Shown: positions 10,095 through 22,602, counted from the first letter of the stretch. The stretch is 64,000 nt of DNA from Pycnopodia helianthoides (GCA_032158295.1 JASTWB010000059.1:21890-85889), one strand, 5' to 3'. Numbers and translations: made by a program. Notes: generated by a model from the letters alone, not told the origin.

Positions 10095-12420
10095 TTTGCG
10101 CTTGTAGTCTTCCTTCGTGATTTACAAGCTGATTTTGCGGTATGTTTGTGAGGAATGTGTGCTGCTTCTGCACCCTGGATAATGTCGCTCAAAGGTGGCA
10201 GCACTCCTCCTGTGATCATTCTGGAAATCATTGTCTTCATGTGAGACCACTATGATTTCCAGTCTGATGGCTGCGACAGGAACGTTGACAGAGGAATTTC
10301 TTGAGCGATACAAAGTGGCTGATCGACTTCCAAACTTCCTTCATATTCCACCCTATTCACCGCAGTAGACGCCAACGCCCACTTCATCATCCTGTTCATC
10401 TTCTCTGAAGACTGATGTCTACGTTGAACCCCCTTCTGCACGTTGTCCCATGTAATTGTAAACCCACGCGGTTGATCTAAGAATTAAAATGATGAAAAAC
10501 ATTTAACTACTGTATACTAAAAAAAAAATACATATAAAAGAATGCACCAACCCTATCTCTAACTGTCTAAGTTATCATGAAATATCACGAACCATTTAAT
10601 TAAAGTGGTGAAAAACATTTAACTACTGTATACTAAAAAAAAAATACATACAAAAGAATACACCAACCCTATCTCTAACTGTCTAAGTTATCATGAAATA
10701 TCACAAACCATTTAATACCTTTATGATCCGATTCGGGACTTTCCGGTTCACTCCCTGGTACATTTTCAAAAGGGATGAGGTGCATTTCGTCGCTGTCATC
10801 CAGGTTGCTGTCTTCATTGGAGTCAATGTCGCTTTTAGTCTCGGGTTTGGCAATCTCCTCTCTCTCTGCCGTCATAGAGTGGTCGAGTGTTCCTTCTGGG
10901 GTGAGGTCGTACACCTTTGTTTCGTCATTTTGAATGATTGCCTATTATTTAGAAGGTGTTCTACATTTTACTTTTAGCGAGCAGGAACCCTAGTTGAGGT
11001 GACGCTCACTGTGCGATTGTGTTGTATCGCATTATCAAATTTTCTTTTGTTTAGATAAATTTGCATTTTGAACCACCTCCCATCCTTTAAGGTAAATGAT
11101 TGTTTTTGTTCAATGTGAAATCATTAGTTTTAATTCCATAGGCATATCATTTGTTTGTTTGTGTGTGGTGTTGGGGGGGGGGGTGGGGCTTATGGGAGGG
11201 CCCTTGTGGGGTCTTTCCACAACTCAACAATGGACCCCACAAGGGAATTCTTTGTTCAACCTGGACCCAGAAATCTTCAGAAAATTGAATAACAGAACAA
11301 CAATAGCAGGACACCACAAACCGGATCCGTAAGTTGGTGTGTGTGTGTTTGTAATTTGTTATATTTACCTCAATTGCACCTTTAACAGCCAATATTTCGT
11401 TGTGGTGTCGCTCCCCATAGCGATCAACAATTCGTCTGACAGAGTATGCTGACATGCAAAATCCGGTTTTGTTAAGAGCATCCATCAGCTGTAAATGAAA
11501 AAAAAAAAGAGATAATCGTTGCAGGTTAGAACTATTTAAATGTGAGTTTTGTTGAATGCAATTGCCAACATAACCAGCGGTCTTTAACATGGTTCACCTG
11601 TGCCAATGTATTTGTCTGAAGGTAACGTCCAAGTCTGAAGGCTCATATACAATTGGCCAGAGATCTTTCACTGGGATATGAGAAAACCTGGTGCTTAAGG
11701 ATCGGTAATGGGTTTACTTTCACGTCGTATTTACCAAAGAGCTACAGCCATTCTTGTAGAGCGTCATTCCTAGTCAGGGATGGTACGAAGTTAAACTTGC
11801 CAGGATTTCGCATCTTGGCGATCATCGACATGACAACACCCATGCCAGGTACGAGAACTCAGAGTTTCTTGCCCTCGTTGTCTCTGAAAGTAATAATTGC
11901 ATGCCCCTATTTTAAAACTTGCATTCATGCTCAGATTTATTCAATGTTATGAACAGAATAATGCATATCCTCATGTTTAGTGATGACAAGAAGGTACCAC
12001 CCTAACCATGCAGACTATGCATGACTCGACTCGCAATTTTTGGTTTCAAATAATTCTGATTTTTCCCAAAAACTTTTATGGGTTCTAATAATTAATGCGT
12101 GCAAGTGTACTCACAACTCTACTTTTTCGCTGTCGGCCTTGGATGACAAGCTTCCTTCTAACACTGCATACAAAATGGGTAGGCTCTCTTGAAGCTCTGC
12201 AAAGATGGGGCCCCAGTTAAAATTCTCAGCCGTGTCGCGGTTTAACTTCTCCTTGAGGGACCTTTCCGTTTTGTTGAACGTTGACATCTGAAGTCGCCCC
12301 AGCTGTCTCACTGCCTCAGCAATTTGCATTTTAGCTGTTGCACTATTTCGGAAAGCCAATTTAAAAGCTTTTCCATATTTGCTGTCAAATATGTCATTGG
12401 CTATTCGGAGCTTGTATCCC
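10095..12420 (-). pseudogene. DUF6589-like gene, N-terminal exons
   Basis: Minus-strand exons in family order: ~12420-12115 (NFNWGPIFAELQESLPILYA; donor TT|GTGAGT), a degenerate exon at ~11890-11640 with several stops, 11369-11488 (LMDALNKTGFCMSAYSVRR), 10719-10941 (acidic linker DSNEDSNLDDSDEMH) and 10095-10476 (FTITWDNVQKGVQRRHQSS, then AAHIPHKHT). The last three exons join in phase (0, then 1). A TAG at 10250-10252 breaks the final exon. The order matches known DUF6589-like proteins: 'WDNV...RHQ', then 'EIPL', then 'HIPH'. The GTAAGT at 10095 also suits the hAT frame, so two elements may overlap there. Confidence 0.7.
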
Positions 12421-12684
12421 TTTTTCCGCAGAAAAATTATGAAAATACATTTAAACATGTACCTTGAAGAACTCTGACAACGATGTATTGATAAGAAGCC
12501 ATTCATCGAATTACAGTATTATATGTTTGTTACTATGTTTGTTATTGTGACAAGCATAATAAAAATTGTTCAGGCCCTAAAAATTGTTCAGGACTTAAAA
12601 TATACTTTTCTTTTTCAAGAGCGCACCTTGGCAGGGGGGGGGGAGATTTTTTATAATTAGGGCCTATGATCATTATAATCTTAC

Positions 12685-12842
12685 AGTGATTGCCAACAAA
12701 GCATTGTGAATGATAGGCCTGCTTTTTAACACCTAATTGTTCTTCTAGTACTGTGCACAACTCTCTTTCAAGTGGCCCCATTTGTGCAGTTACTTGTTTG
12801 AAAATCTTTTCCAGTTCAACTTTTGATCCGTCTTTAAGTCAT
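12685..12842 (-). pseudogene. TE-type exon with 'FVGNHC' motif
   Basis: The minus frame includes VELEKIFKQVTAQMGPLERE and KKQAYHSQCFVGNHC, followed at once by a donor (ACT|GTAAGAT). The 'QAYHSG.FVGNHC' motif recurs in uncharacterised repeated proteins of fish and invertebrates. Its upstream boundary is lost at the junction with the BEL remnant. Confidence 0.45.
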
Positions 12843-13658
12843 TTGCAGTTTTCTTTTGTGTTTCAAAGACCCAATGGCCGCTTGTTGCGAGGGGTGTTCT
12901 CGTGGCGGATCAGGACAAGGTTTGACACATCTTGGTACATTCATCTTTTCTATCAATGGTAGGTCTATCAACCACCGGTTCCACTGTTCAGCTAGGGTGC
13001 TGGGAATAGGGTCATCCCGCCCTATCTTCAGGCGGCAGAGTGTCTGGAAGATCATCTTCGCCGTCAGGACGAAAGGGCTGACAAAACCAAGTGGGTCGTA
13101 TAATGAACTTGTTACGCTCAGCAATCCTCTTCGGGTTTCTGGCTTATCCTTCAGGTTGGTATTAAATCCAAAGGTGTCCGTCTCGATCTTCCAAAGTACT
13201 CCTAATGCTCGCTCTGAGGGGAGTATCTCCTTATCTAGGTCCATAGTGGTGACTGCCTTTGCACACTCAGCCTGAGGTAGTGACTTCAACACCGCACGGG
13301 AGTTGCTCAACAACTTGGTAAGTCGGAATCCTCCACAGGCTAGCAACTCACGTAACTGACTTACCAGTCGAGTAGCTTCATCTTCAGTAGAAAAAGATTT
13401 GAGGCATTCGTCAACATGGTGGTCGTGTCGTACAGGGCGTGGTGATCTTGTGCTACACGCTCGTTTCCTTAGCAAACTTCTCCTCTCTGCCTTCAAATCT
13501 ACCACCTTTTCCTCAAGTTGCTGCCTTGATAGGAAAGCATTCGGTGCATTTGAAGATGCTGAGCCATACCGATGCTGCTTGCCTCTCAGTCGGCTAAGAG
13601 CAGAAGCCAAATTTGCCCTATGCGTTTTGCAAATACTGCTTCTGGTTTCGGTTGGCAC
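12834..13658 (-). pseudogene. Chimeric ORF: TE N-terminal segment fused to BEL/Pao reverse transcriptase end and Peptidase_A17 region
   Basis: An open 274-codon minus frame. Residues ~1-70 are basic (RLRGKQHRY, then LEEKVVDLKAERRSLLRKR) and resemble N-terminal segments of other repeated TE proteins. From ~75 onward it is BEL/Pao Pol: VDECLKSFSTEDEATRLVSQ (the YVDD region, here with HHVDE), LTKLLSNSRAVL, ERALGVLWKIETDTFGF, then SSLYDPLGFVSPFVLTAKM and VPRC. The altered YVDD and loss of RNase H mean it is not a working polymerase. The BEL sequence breaks off near 12890. Confidence 0.75.
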
Positions 13659-13728
13659 TTCTTATGGCCGATTGTTTCATCAACAAAGACGTCCAAATCT
13701 GTAACCTTTGACTGGGATTTGGCCCTCG

Positions 13729-13998
13729 TCACCCGTCTTTGCTGAAACCAGACCTTGAAAATCCGAACTTACAGGACAGGCATTCAAGGCATGGATCCTG
13801 CTGCACACGACAAACGTGTCTGTCTTCCTCGGTGAGAAATTCTGGAAACCCATGGCAAAGTAAATGATCTCGGTCACAAGAAATGCCACTCACTTCCAAC
13901 TGCCAGGAGAAGTTGGCCAAAATTGTAAAAAATTCAACCGGGCTCCCCATTGTGTTCATCTTCAAAATTCGAATTCTGTCATGACCCTTCCCGACCAT
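13729..13998 (-). other. Cysteine-containing ORF, unidentified
   Basis: An 89-codon minus frame ending with HVCRVQQDPCLECLSCKFGF. Two CxxC-like pairs hint at a zinc finger. It lies between the coiled-coil ORF and the chimeric BEL ORF on the same strand. I do not recognise the family; it may be chance or TE-derived. Confidence 0.25.
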
Positions 13999-14071
13999 CA
14001 GGGGTAGCTGACTAGTAATTGGCTGCTAATGTCTGGAAGGGATTTGGGGGTTTGTTGGAACTCCTTCCTTT

Positions 14072-14671
14072 TTATAGCTCCATGGTCTTACTGCCAGCAG
14101 GTCTTGCATTTATTATTGGATGACCTGCCGACGTGCTATGCCGCTGTTCTAGTTGCAGAAGCTGTTTGGCCTGCAGACTCTGGTTCTGTGTTTCCAGCTG
14201 CTTGTTTCGGTCTTGCAGTTCATGGACCTTCTCTTGCAATTGCATTCTCTCCTCCTCTGCCCTCTTCCATTTCTCCTGTTTTTCGGCTAGTGCTTTAAAC
14301 AGGTGTTCCCTTTCTTTGTCAGCAGCTTGTAGTTTGTGCCAGAAATTTTGTAGATCAATGTTTTTTGAAACTATAGAATCTTCATGAGAGTTTTATTTGT
14401 CTTTTTGTTCGGCAAGAAGTTGTAACAATGTTCGAACAAGAAGAGAATATTGGTCTTTGTTTGCTCTGCTATCAAATAATGCAGATCTCAACTCCGATGT
14501 TGTTATGAGAGCATTTTCATACTGTATATTACTTGGCTTGCTTATTTTTTGACCAAGACTGTCTTTTTCTAAAAGTGATTTGTGCAGTTCTGCCGTGGTT
14601 CGCTCAAAGACCTGATGTGTCTCACCCACTGCTTTAGCATACTGTTCAACTACTATTTGTACAACAATCAC
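14072..14671 (-). pseudogene. Coiled-coil ORF (paralogue 1) with one in-frame stop
   Basis: One minus frame runs from 14671 to a stop at 14072 with a single TAA at 14393-14395. Before it: LRSALFDSRANKDQYSLLVR. After it: a long coiled coil (KWKRAEEERMQLQEKVHELQ) ending RHSTSAGHPI. The same architecture and end (RPSTSAGHPI) occur at 42966-43455. The paralogy is clear; the function is unknown. Coiled coils of this type may serve oligomerisation of a TE-encoded protein. Confidence 0.6.
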
Positions 14672-14829
14672 ATCACCTTGACCAACATCACTTTACTCTT
14701 AAAAAAAATATATATATATATATATATTTGTCATGTTTTTTATGAAACAATATTTAATGCTTCCAATAAATCCACACTTTAAAAAACACATCATATTTTT
14801 CATACTCTGTGTTTTTTATGTTAACATAT

Positions 14830-15330
14830 TTCTATGCCTTCCTGAGGGATTCATCATTAAGTTGGGAACCAGATTGATCCATTAAAGATGTGAGCACTCT
14901 TCTCACAGAATCTACCTGTTGTTCCCAGACCCCACCTACGTGTCTGGCTGAAGGGGGGTTCATCTTAAACTCTATCTTGTCACAACCGTCTTCCAGGAGA
15001 AACCGGTTGACATGGTCTACGTCAATTTCTGTCTGAGCTCCAACAAAGTTAGTGCCTCTATCAGACCGCAGTTAGCGAAATGGACCCGGATCGAGAAGAA
15101 ACGTCGTAAGGCATTGATGAAAGAATCGGTGCTGAGTGAAACTGAGGTCTCAATATGTATCGCATGAGATGCCATGCAAGATAGAACAGAATGCCATATC
15201 TTTTGACCTCGCTCTGTCCTTCCTGGATGTACATGTACCAAGGGCTAAAAACGTCAACGCCACAGTAAGTGAAGGGAAGTGCAGGGTTAAGTCTGTCTTT
15301 GGGAAAGTCGGGCATTTTCTGTTCTTGGAC
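14830..15330 (-). pseudogene. BEL/Pao integrase remnant
   Basis: Minus-strand pieces in two or three frames: PFTYCGVDVFSPWY, then CMASHAIHIETSVSLSTDSF, then 'SDRGTNFVGAQ' and 'NPPSARHVGGVWE' in a third frame. This is the order of the BEL/Pao integrase core, in which the catalytic Asp residues lie in the YCxVDxF and SDxGTNF segments. Frameshifts after KRYGILF and before the SDRGTNF segment disable it. It lies upstream (minus sense) of the polymerase remnant at 12.8-13.4 kb, the reverse of the normal order. Confidence 0.75.
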
Positions 15331-15799
15331 TTACTCAGAGGATAAAATAATTAACACATCTATATAAGCAAAAAAAGCTGCTTTTATTTCTAACATATTT
15401 TAACTAGAAAACTCAGCTGCAAAACTTGTGCATTAATCTTGCATGAAAGGAATGTCTCCTATTGGCCAAAACAAAAAGAACTTGCGTGACTAATCGCATA
15501 CCCCGCGTTCCTAGACCGTACGCTAACTGGTCTTGTAGAATGATGCAAGCAAAGCGCGTTTACAACGCCGCGTATAATGCATTTGACTGTGAATAAAGTA
15601 AATTTAAATAAACATGTCTGCTCATACTTCATAGATAGAAAAGTATTTTTGACATGTTTTGACATTGCCCATTAGTTTGTATCTACCATCACAGTCAGCC
15701 TTTGTACATTTTCTTCAAGACGTAATTAAATGTTTTTTTGTTTTGAAAGTAGACACAGACCATGACTGGCAAAAAATAGGCTCAATCTTTCTTTGTGGT

Positions 15800-16110
15800 C
15801 TCTCACATTACCATAGATCCTTTCAACGGGATTGACCTGGGCTGGCATGAATGCTTTCTATGCTATGTTCACCAAGCATCCCGAGAGTATTCCATTCCAG
15901 CACCACACTAAGGAACATGACATATCAGCATGTGCAGCTTGGGTGGAATCCCCTCTTGGGAGTACTGCTAGTGCTAGCTTTCCAAAGATGACCCATCTTC
16001 AATTGTGTCTTAACTGAGTTTTTCTTCCAGTCAGGACCATCTTCAGTCACCAAGATGACAGCCTGCTTTCCCTCATCCTGTTTTGCTTTCAGAAAGAATG
16101 GCGTCAAATC
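15800..16110 (-). pseudogene. TE fragment with 'DGPD' motif
   Basis: The minus frame includes KQAVILVTEDGPDWKKN, and in another frame VNPVERIYGNVRDHKERLSL. An 'xDGxPDxxP ... NPVER' pairing occurs in uncharacterised invertebrate TE-like proteins and resembles parts of a DDE-type core. Frame changes and stops make it non-functional. The identity is tentative. Confidence 0.35.
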
Positions 16111-16119
16111 ATCCTAATG

Positions 16120-19100
16120 GTTTTGACATGCTGTTTTGAATGAAGGCTTTCCTCTCATTGCTATGTGCAATGGTCCATTCCTTGGGGAAATTGTATGTGA
16201 TTCCAGCAAGCCTTTCCCATCTTCAAGATCCTTCCGATGTGAAGTTGACTAATCAACCATTGTAAGTTCATCCTGGTAGACTGACTGATCTACTCCTCAT
16301 TGACCTGTCTTTGGTTGATGAGGGAGGAGATGTGGTTACTCAATGTGTTTATCAATATTGATTGAGAACAATCAAGTACTCTATTAAGTTAACCTGTTTT
16401 ATATGATACTTTTATCCATGGTCTTGTCTTTGAGAAAATATCAAGCAAATGTGCAAATGTACAAATGATCAGGTGCAGTTACACACCGCAATATTTTGAA
16501 CAAAATGTCTGCAATTCTATAGAAAATAATACAATAAAATATCTTATATAATCAAAAGTTTAATCATGCTTGCCAACAATTTTTTTCATGTCAGATGGCT
16601 ATGATGCTTGTAGAATGAATTGTGTGCACTAGAGTGTTTTTTTGACTGTATAGCAATGACTGAAAGTTTTAAATCTGCAGTTAATTCAAAAACTGTTTAC
16701 GTACATTAAATAATGTACTCTGTATAACTATGTATGAATCCCACTACAATCCTTTGCCTCATAAAGCAATCCCATTCCATTATTCATGATTCAAATCACA
16801 CAGTGTATGCCTTGGCTATGTGGTCTCTCATGGTAGAGGTGCATACACCAGTGTACAGAGAAAGTGGGAGGAGAGGGGAGTAAATGGAACTTAAAAATAA
16901 AATGAAGTCCTTGCTAGACACGCTGGCTAAACACGAAACAAAAACATGTATATTTGAATATGACATATTCATGTTTTAAATGACACTATATGATGAGGCA
17001 TTGCACAGATGAAAAAGAAAGAAAAAACTACAAATGAGAAGAAAATAAAAATAAGAGAAGAACAATAAAAGGGTTGGTATGCCTTTCAGTCACCCTCCTG
17101 AAGTTGTTAAATACTGGAGTGATGTAGAATTATTAAGAAGTGAAGTTTGTTCATGAGTCCCGTTGTTGCATCTAAAACAGTTCGGTATATTCTCAACAAG
17201 AATGAACCACTTTGAAAACTTCAATTTGCTGTGAGATTGTAAGTTTTTAATCAGGCTCAAGGGTAATCTCAATAATTCTCTGAAATTTTGTAATTGTTTC
17301 AAAAAATAAATTCTGAAAAGTCATGCACATTTTTCTTTAATGTGAGTGCAATGACAAAGAAACAAATGTTATCCTTGCAATCAGAACTAGAAAGAAAATT
17401 TTTGAAAACATCTCAGAGAACATCGGAAAAGTGTAAAGATGAACAAGTAAAAGTAACAAAAGTTATCCTTGCTGTTAAAAACCAGAAAGAACATTTTGGA
17501 AAATCTCTGAGAGAACATTGGAAAAGTGCAAAATTGAAATGAGATTCTACCTGCAGTGATGTGAGTTACTGCCACTGAATTATCAAATGGTGTATATGAT
17601 GGATTTGGTTGTGACTTACTGGACTGAACCAACTGCTCAACAAGCTCAATACAGCTTACTCAACTGAGATTGCAGATTCAAGTTATCTGGAGAGTCATTT
17701 CTCTGTTATGGTCAAGACAAGAACTCCTTGTATAGACTACTGTGAGCAATAAGGAATTAATAATCAAGAGGATACTGACCAGGATTCATCATGGATGAAC
17801 CGTCTGATGCATCAAGAGAACTCGATCGTGTCAATGAACTGCAGGAGTTTTTGAAGCGCCAGGAAGGATTTTCTTCTCGTCACTCACTGTGACAGTGAAC
17901 TGAGGAACTTTATTGTATGAGCTGGTGATACATCCTGTGCTATGTAAAACACTTTACTGGGGTGTGCAGTAGGAAAGACTAAGAGTTAGTCCTTGAAGGG
18001 TCCTCCATGATGAGACACTCACTATGTTCAGTTACATCTATCAGCTACTGCCAGAACACCACAAATCACTGCACATCAAATCCTACTGATGACCACATCT
18101 TACTGATGAGTGTGAAATGAAGTTAACTGCTTGATACCTGTTGCAGTATAGCTGAGTCAGCCGTACCAATTGTCACAGGTTTTAAAGTGTTACAGCTTAA
18201 TATCCATGGATTTGCAGTATCGCCATGCAGTGTTGCCAACATAGCTTCCCATGCACTGTCTCCACAACTCACGTTAAAGCAGTCACAGTCCAAATGAGAA
18301 CATCAGCATCAGTCAAACAGTTACAGCCCAACCATCGAATAGTGTTGAAACTTTCACAACTACAATGACTTGAAGGATGAACTCCAAGTCAGAAGTAAAG
18401 TGTACATACTGAAGAAGTTTCATTCACAATGAACTGCTGTTTACATACATGTATCACCCTGAGAACAATGTCAGTGCAACACCATTAAAGTTAGGGATGC
18501 AGTTTTCTGGAAACATCATCTTCAAGTGGATCTTCAACGAACACCTCAAGTAGACTTGACCAAATGCACTCATTGTCAAAAAATAGATACACTCAAAGAC
18601 TCCCTATGCATTTTGGAAAGATTGTGCTGCAAATCCAACAGCAAAGAACATTCATGATATTAATTAAGATGATCAGAGACTGAAGATGAATCCTGGATAA
18701 TGACACAGTAAGGATAACCTAGTTCTCGATTGGCACTCAAGTTAATCTGATGCATTATACTTGACAAAATGCACTGAACATCAACAAATGGACACTCTTG
18801 TTAATTATGCCAGCAGTGAGCTGCAAAACCAGCAGCAGAATCAAGTTTTTTAAATCACAGATGATCAGAGAATAGACATGAATCTTGGTTGATGATAAAG
18901 CAAGGATAACTCAGTTCATTTTGTATGGATTACCAAGCTTGATTTAAGGCTACACAACCCACACAAATCATCATTGCAATGAACAGAACAATACAAGAAA
19001 TTTCTTCAAGAGTTAATTTTGGTCTAGATGCAAATTGGGTCAAGAACTTCCTTTGTAGTCATAGCAAATTGCTATACACTTCTTGTACATTTACAACTCA

Positions 19101-20170
19101 TAACTTACTCTCTGTATTGATGAGTGTGCTTTCTTTTTTTATGAAGAGAATAACAGCCTTGGCCTAATTTCATAAAAGTGGTCAGCACAAAAAGTCTGCT
19201 TAGCACAAAAATATGATGCTCAGTAGGATTGGGTTACCAGTTAGGATGTCATGTGAAATCACATCGGTGCAACTGGTGCTCAATTTATTTATCTTTGTGA
19301 AATAAGGAAGCCATGATAATTATGATAATGGGATTGCTTTTTCAGGCCTTGGATTCAACTAATAAAGGGGCAGGGATACTTTCAAAGAGAAGAAAGCACT
19401 TCTTTTATAAAATATTTTTCTATAGATCCACAGGAATGTTTAAAAGGAGGAACCAAGGCCTTGAGCTGAGCCATGGAGGCAAGGGGTTCTGTGGTCCTTC
19501 CTTGTGAAATTCCAGGCCTTCTTTTTATGAAGTAGCTCAATATTGAGATTTAGTGGAGAGATTTCTGTCTTCGCGACCAGAGATATTTAGGAAAAGCTTC
19601 AGTCATTGCTTCAGTTATTAAACTTCTTTGTACAATCAATTCCTCAAAAAGTATTCACAGGTGTTAACTGCATAGGAAAATTATCCATCATATACTTGGT
19701 GTTTACAAGTATATAAAAATTGTACTTTGTGTTTTAGAAACTGATTACTGATTTAATGCATGGTGATGTAAGTGACTGGTTTCCTGTTAAATTTGCAAAG
19801 AAATAAGTTTGTTCTAAGCAACAGCTGTTGTTATTATAGCAGTAATGACAAAAGGCTCCATGGATAAAGAAATCTGTGCTACAGGTTGAAATACTTCTCT
19901 TCTTGACTTTACTATTCAACTTTATCTTCTTGCTCAACTCTACTGGTTGGCTGTTTTCCTTTTTTGCTTCTCCTTTTGTCCCTTTTCGGCTTGACCATTC
20001 CTGACTACTTCTTCTTCATCTTGACTAATGTTTCTTGAAATCAGTGACATCAGTGTACCACATTTCACCTTTATCTTTGTATGAGGGAAGGTTGTCCCTC
20101 TTGGAATAGTTGGAATATGGAGGAACAAAAGGATTTAAGTCTTTTGATGGTTTCTTGTGCTCAATTTTCT
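16120..20170. other. Gene-poor stretch with weak local duplications
   Basis: No supported ORF. A ~95-bp imperfect tandem duplication lies at 17369-17545 (share 'ttatccttgc' and 'gagaacat.ggaaaagtg'). A looser ~200-250-bp duplication lies at 18500-18930 (share 'gatgatcagaga' and 'aaggataac'). Nothing else recognised. Confidence 0.5.
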
Positions 20171-20184
20171 CTTTTACCTCTGTG

Positions 20185-20440
20185 ACAGTCCCCCCCCCTC
20201 CACCGAGGGCAAAAGGAGGAAATTTATTTCTTGTCTGTTCTTTTCTAACTTGTCTTGCAGCTTTTGCAAAAAAAAATTGTTATAATTTCTACTCTAAATC
20301 ATAATAAATCCAAATCCCGGTTCTGACACCAATGTGACAGTTCCCCCCCCCCCTCCACCCAAGAGGTAAAGGAGGAAATTAACTAGGACTAGGACTGCGA
20401 CTTAAACTATGTGTTTGTCAACTTCTGACACCAGCATAAA
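20185..20440 (-). other. Possible LTR-retrotransposon remnant (polypurine tract and primer-binding-like motifs)
   Basis: On the minus strand, two G-rich tracts (near 20190-20205 and 20342-20358) are each followed by TGTCACA. After the second comes TGGTGTCAGAACCGGGAT, which resembles a gypsy primer-binding site; a second TGGTGTCAGAAG lies at about 20424-20435. No matching LTR pair was found, so this is suggestive only. Confidence 0.25.
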
Positions 20441-21094
20441 ATCCCTGTCAGTGAGCGGCTGCTGGCAGAAAAGTATGTGGATTCATTTGGCGGAAATAGA
20501 CCACCAGGACTTAATACTTTAGAACAATTAATACAATTTCAAATGGGGAACTCCTTAAGGGGTGAGAAAGATACGGCAGGAGAATAAATTGGTTTCTGAC
20601 GGCTTCTCTTTAAGGTGAAAACAAGAATAACGTATTTATTGAACTTCTAATTGTACAGGGTAATATATTTCAAAGGGATCAATTATCAATATGTTTAGTG
20701 AAACTATAGAGTGGTCATTTGAATACATGGATTAGAAGTAAATTGATAAGGAGTGTGATGATCCACCAGGAATCACAGTAAACAACTGTTGTATTGAGGA
20801 TAATGGATGGCGCTGTGTTTAGGGGATTTGTCCCAGTGAAGCAAGCCCTTGGGAATACCGGTTCCTGTATTGGGTTGGTCCTTAAACCAATATAGAGATC
20901 CCAAGTTCTGGCCTTGCAACACCTTCCCCTAAAGAGTTCTTAAGGATCCGATGATCCAATCCAATCCTCCTTCCTAAAGTTGTCCACTGTTCCTCCTGGT
21001 GAACTCCTGTTTGGTCCTTGGTTGTTCTTTGTGGTCCCTCCCCAGTTGGTCTCCCTGAATTGAGCAAAACTTGCCTCTTTAATGCTCTAATAAA

Positions 21095-21172
21095 GCCCCA
21101 CCCTGGGATCTCTTGAAGACAAGGCTACCTAGATCTCTTGAAGACAGGGCTAACAAGATCTGAAGACAGACT
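21095..21172. repeat. ~30-bp degenerate tandem repeat, related to the array at 44.5 kb
   Basis: Three imperfect units of 'gatctcttgaagacaaggct'. The reverse complement matches the 25-bp array unit at 44541-44663. Confidence 0.7.
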
Positions 21173-21239
21173 TACCATAAGGTAGCTCAGAGATAGAATA
21201 ACTTCTATTTAAAAATTCTGAAGCTATATGTATGTAGTG

Positions 21240-21575
21240 TACATTGGCGAAGTGGTCTAGTGCATTAAACTCAAGTTTTGATGCCTGAGTCATCAGAGTG
21301 TGGCTTCGAATCCTGGTCATGACACTTGTGTCCTTGAGCAATATAATTGCTTCTCATCACCCAGGAGTGAAATTGCATCTGTGAGGTTACAGATTGTTGA
21401 TGTGAATGATTAGCAGCCTGTGTGCCCATTTGGCTGCCAATGCTGCATACTCCAAAGGAGTTGAGGTTGTTTCAAGATTCAGTAATGATTAAGGCTGAAT
21501 GAACAAGGGTAGTACTAGTGTAAGGTGCTTTGATACAGTTTGGTATAAAAAGACCCAATTATCATCACCTAATTA
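21240..21575 (+). mobile_element. tRNA-derived SINE
   Basis: The head is tRNA-Leu/Ser-like: 'ggcgaagtggtctagtgc' (box A region), a V-arm-like segment and 'ggcttcgaatcctgg' (box B). It is followed by 'cttgtgtccttgagcaa', a central motif seen in several vertebrate and invertebrate SINEs, and an AT-rich 3' end (attattaataata). Length is about 335 bp. Probably transcribed by RNA polymerase III and mobilised by a LINE. Confidence 0.65.
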
Positions 21576-21589
21576 TTAATAATAGTAAG

Positions 21590-22600
21590 CCATGTTCATA
21601 TCACAAAGGCATAACAGATTGAAGATAAACAAGAACCAATCGAAAGTTACCTTATTGTAGCTGAAGATATTTCCCAGGCTGACAAGTTGCAAAAACAACT
21701 TCTAGCCATGCAAGTTCATGTTCAAATTAGAAATCAATACTTCATGTTCTTAATTTTCATCAATTTAGTTCTTTGCCTTTTGAATTGAATATGAGTGTAC
21801 GTTTCTAAGCCTCTTTTCTCAGATTTTGTTCATTTAATTCATGGTAGTTACAGATTGTTTTTTGTTTTTTTAATGTCTTATCTAGGTTGAATCCAAGATG
21901 GGTTTGTGGCGGTGATTCTTGGTTGCAGTGACTCTGGAAAATCCACAGGGAAACTGAAAACTGAGGCTCTGCACAACCCGATTGCCTACATGACAGATCT
22001 CCCTCAATACACTGTGAAGGAGAAAATGAGACAATCCATCACATGCAATGTACAAATACAAACCATTCAGACTGCCAACCTGTTTGTGCTAAGTATGATT
22101 GAAGTCACAGCTATTGTTTAGTAACTGTCTGAAATTGGGCCCTGATCCTCAATCTGGCTCTGGCAGACTCGTCTCTATTTGACATTCAGAATGCATACTC
22201 TTCCAAACTGTTAAGTTATTTAATGGGCCCTCATTCTCAATCTGGCTCTGGTGGACACCTCTGTATTTGGCATTTAGCATCCAGGAGCCCAACCTCACCA
22301 GCACACTCTTCAAAGTTGTTAAGTTTCAATTTGTGTGTTGGAAACTAGTAAGAAGTAAGGACAACATACGCTGAGGAGCAATGTACAGACAGAGCATCCA
22401 TAAAGTACTCTCCATAATAAGCAGTCACTTGGTACAGCCTTGAGTCCATCAAGATTCAGCCTGGACATACTATTCATGAGGCATCTTACAATGAGACAAT
22501 CAAGATCATTTTTATCAATCAAAGAAAGTATCATTGTTAAAACATATTTTGTAAACTATCATGAGGCACTGACATGTCCAAAATTGGTTGTTAACCTCAA
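21590..22600. other. No gene seen
   Basis: Only short ORFs. A short imperfect repeat ('ctcaatctggctctgg' near 22150 and 22238) is the only structure noticed. Confidence 0.45.
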
Positions 22601-22602
22601 GC

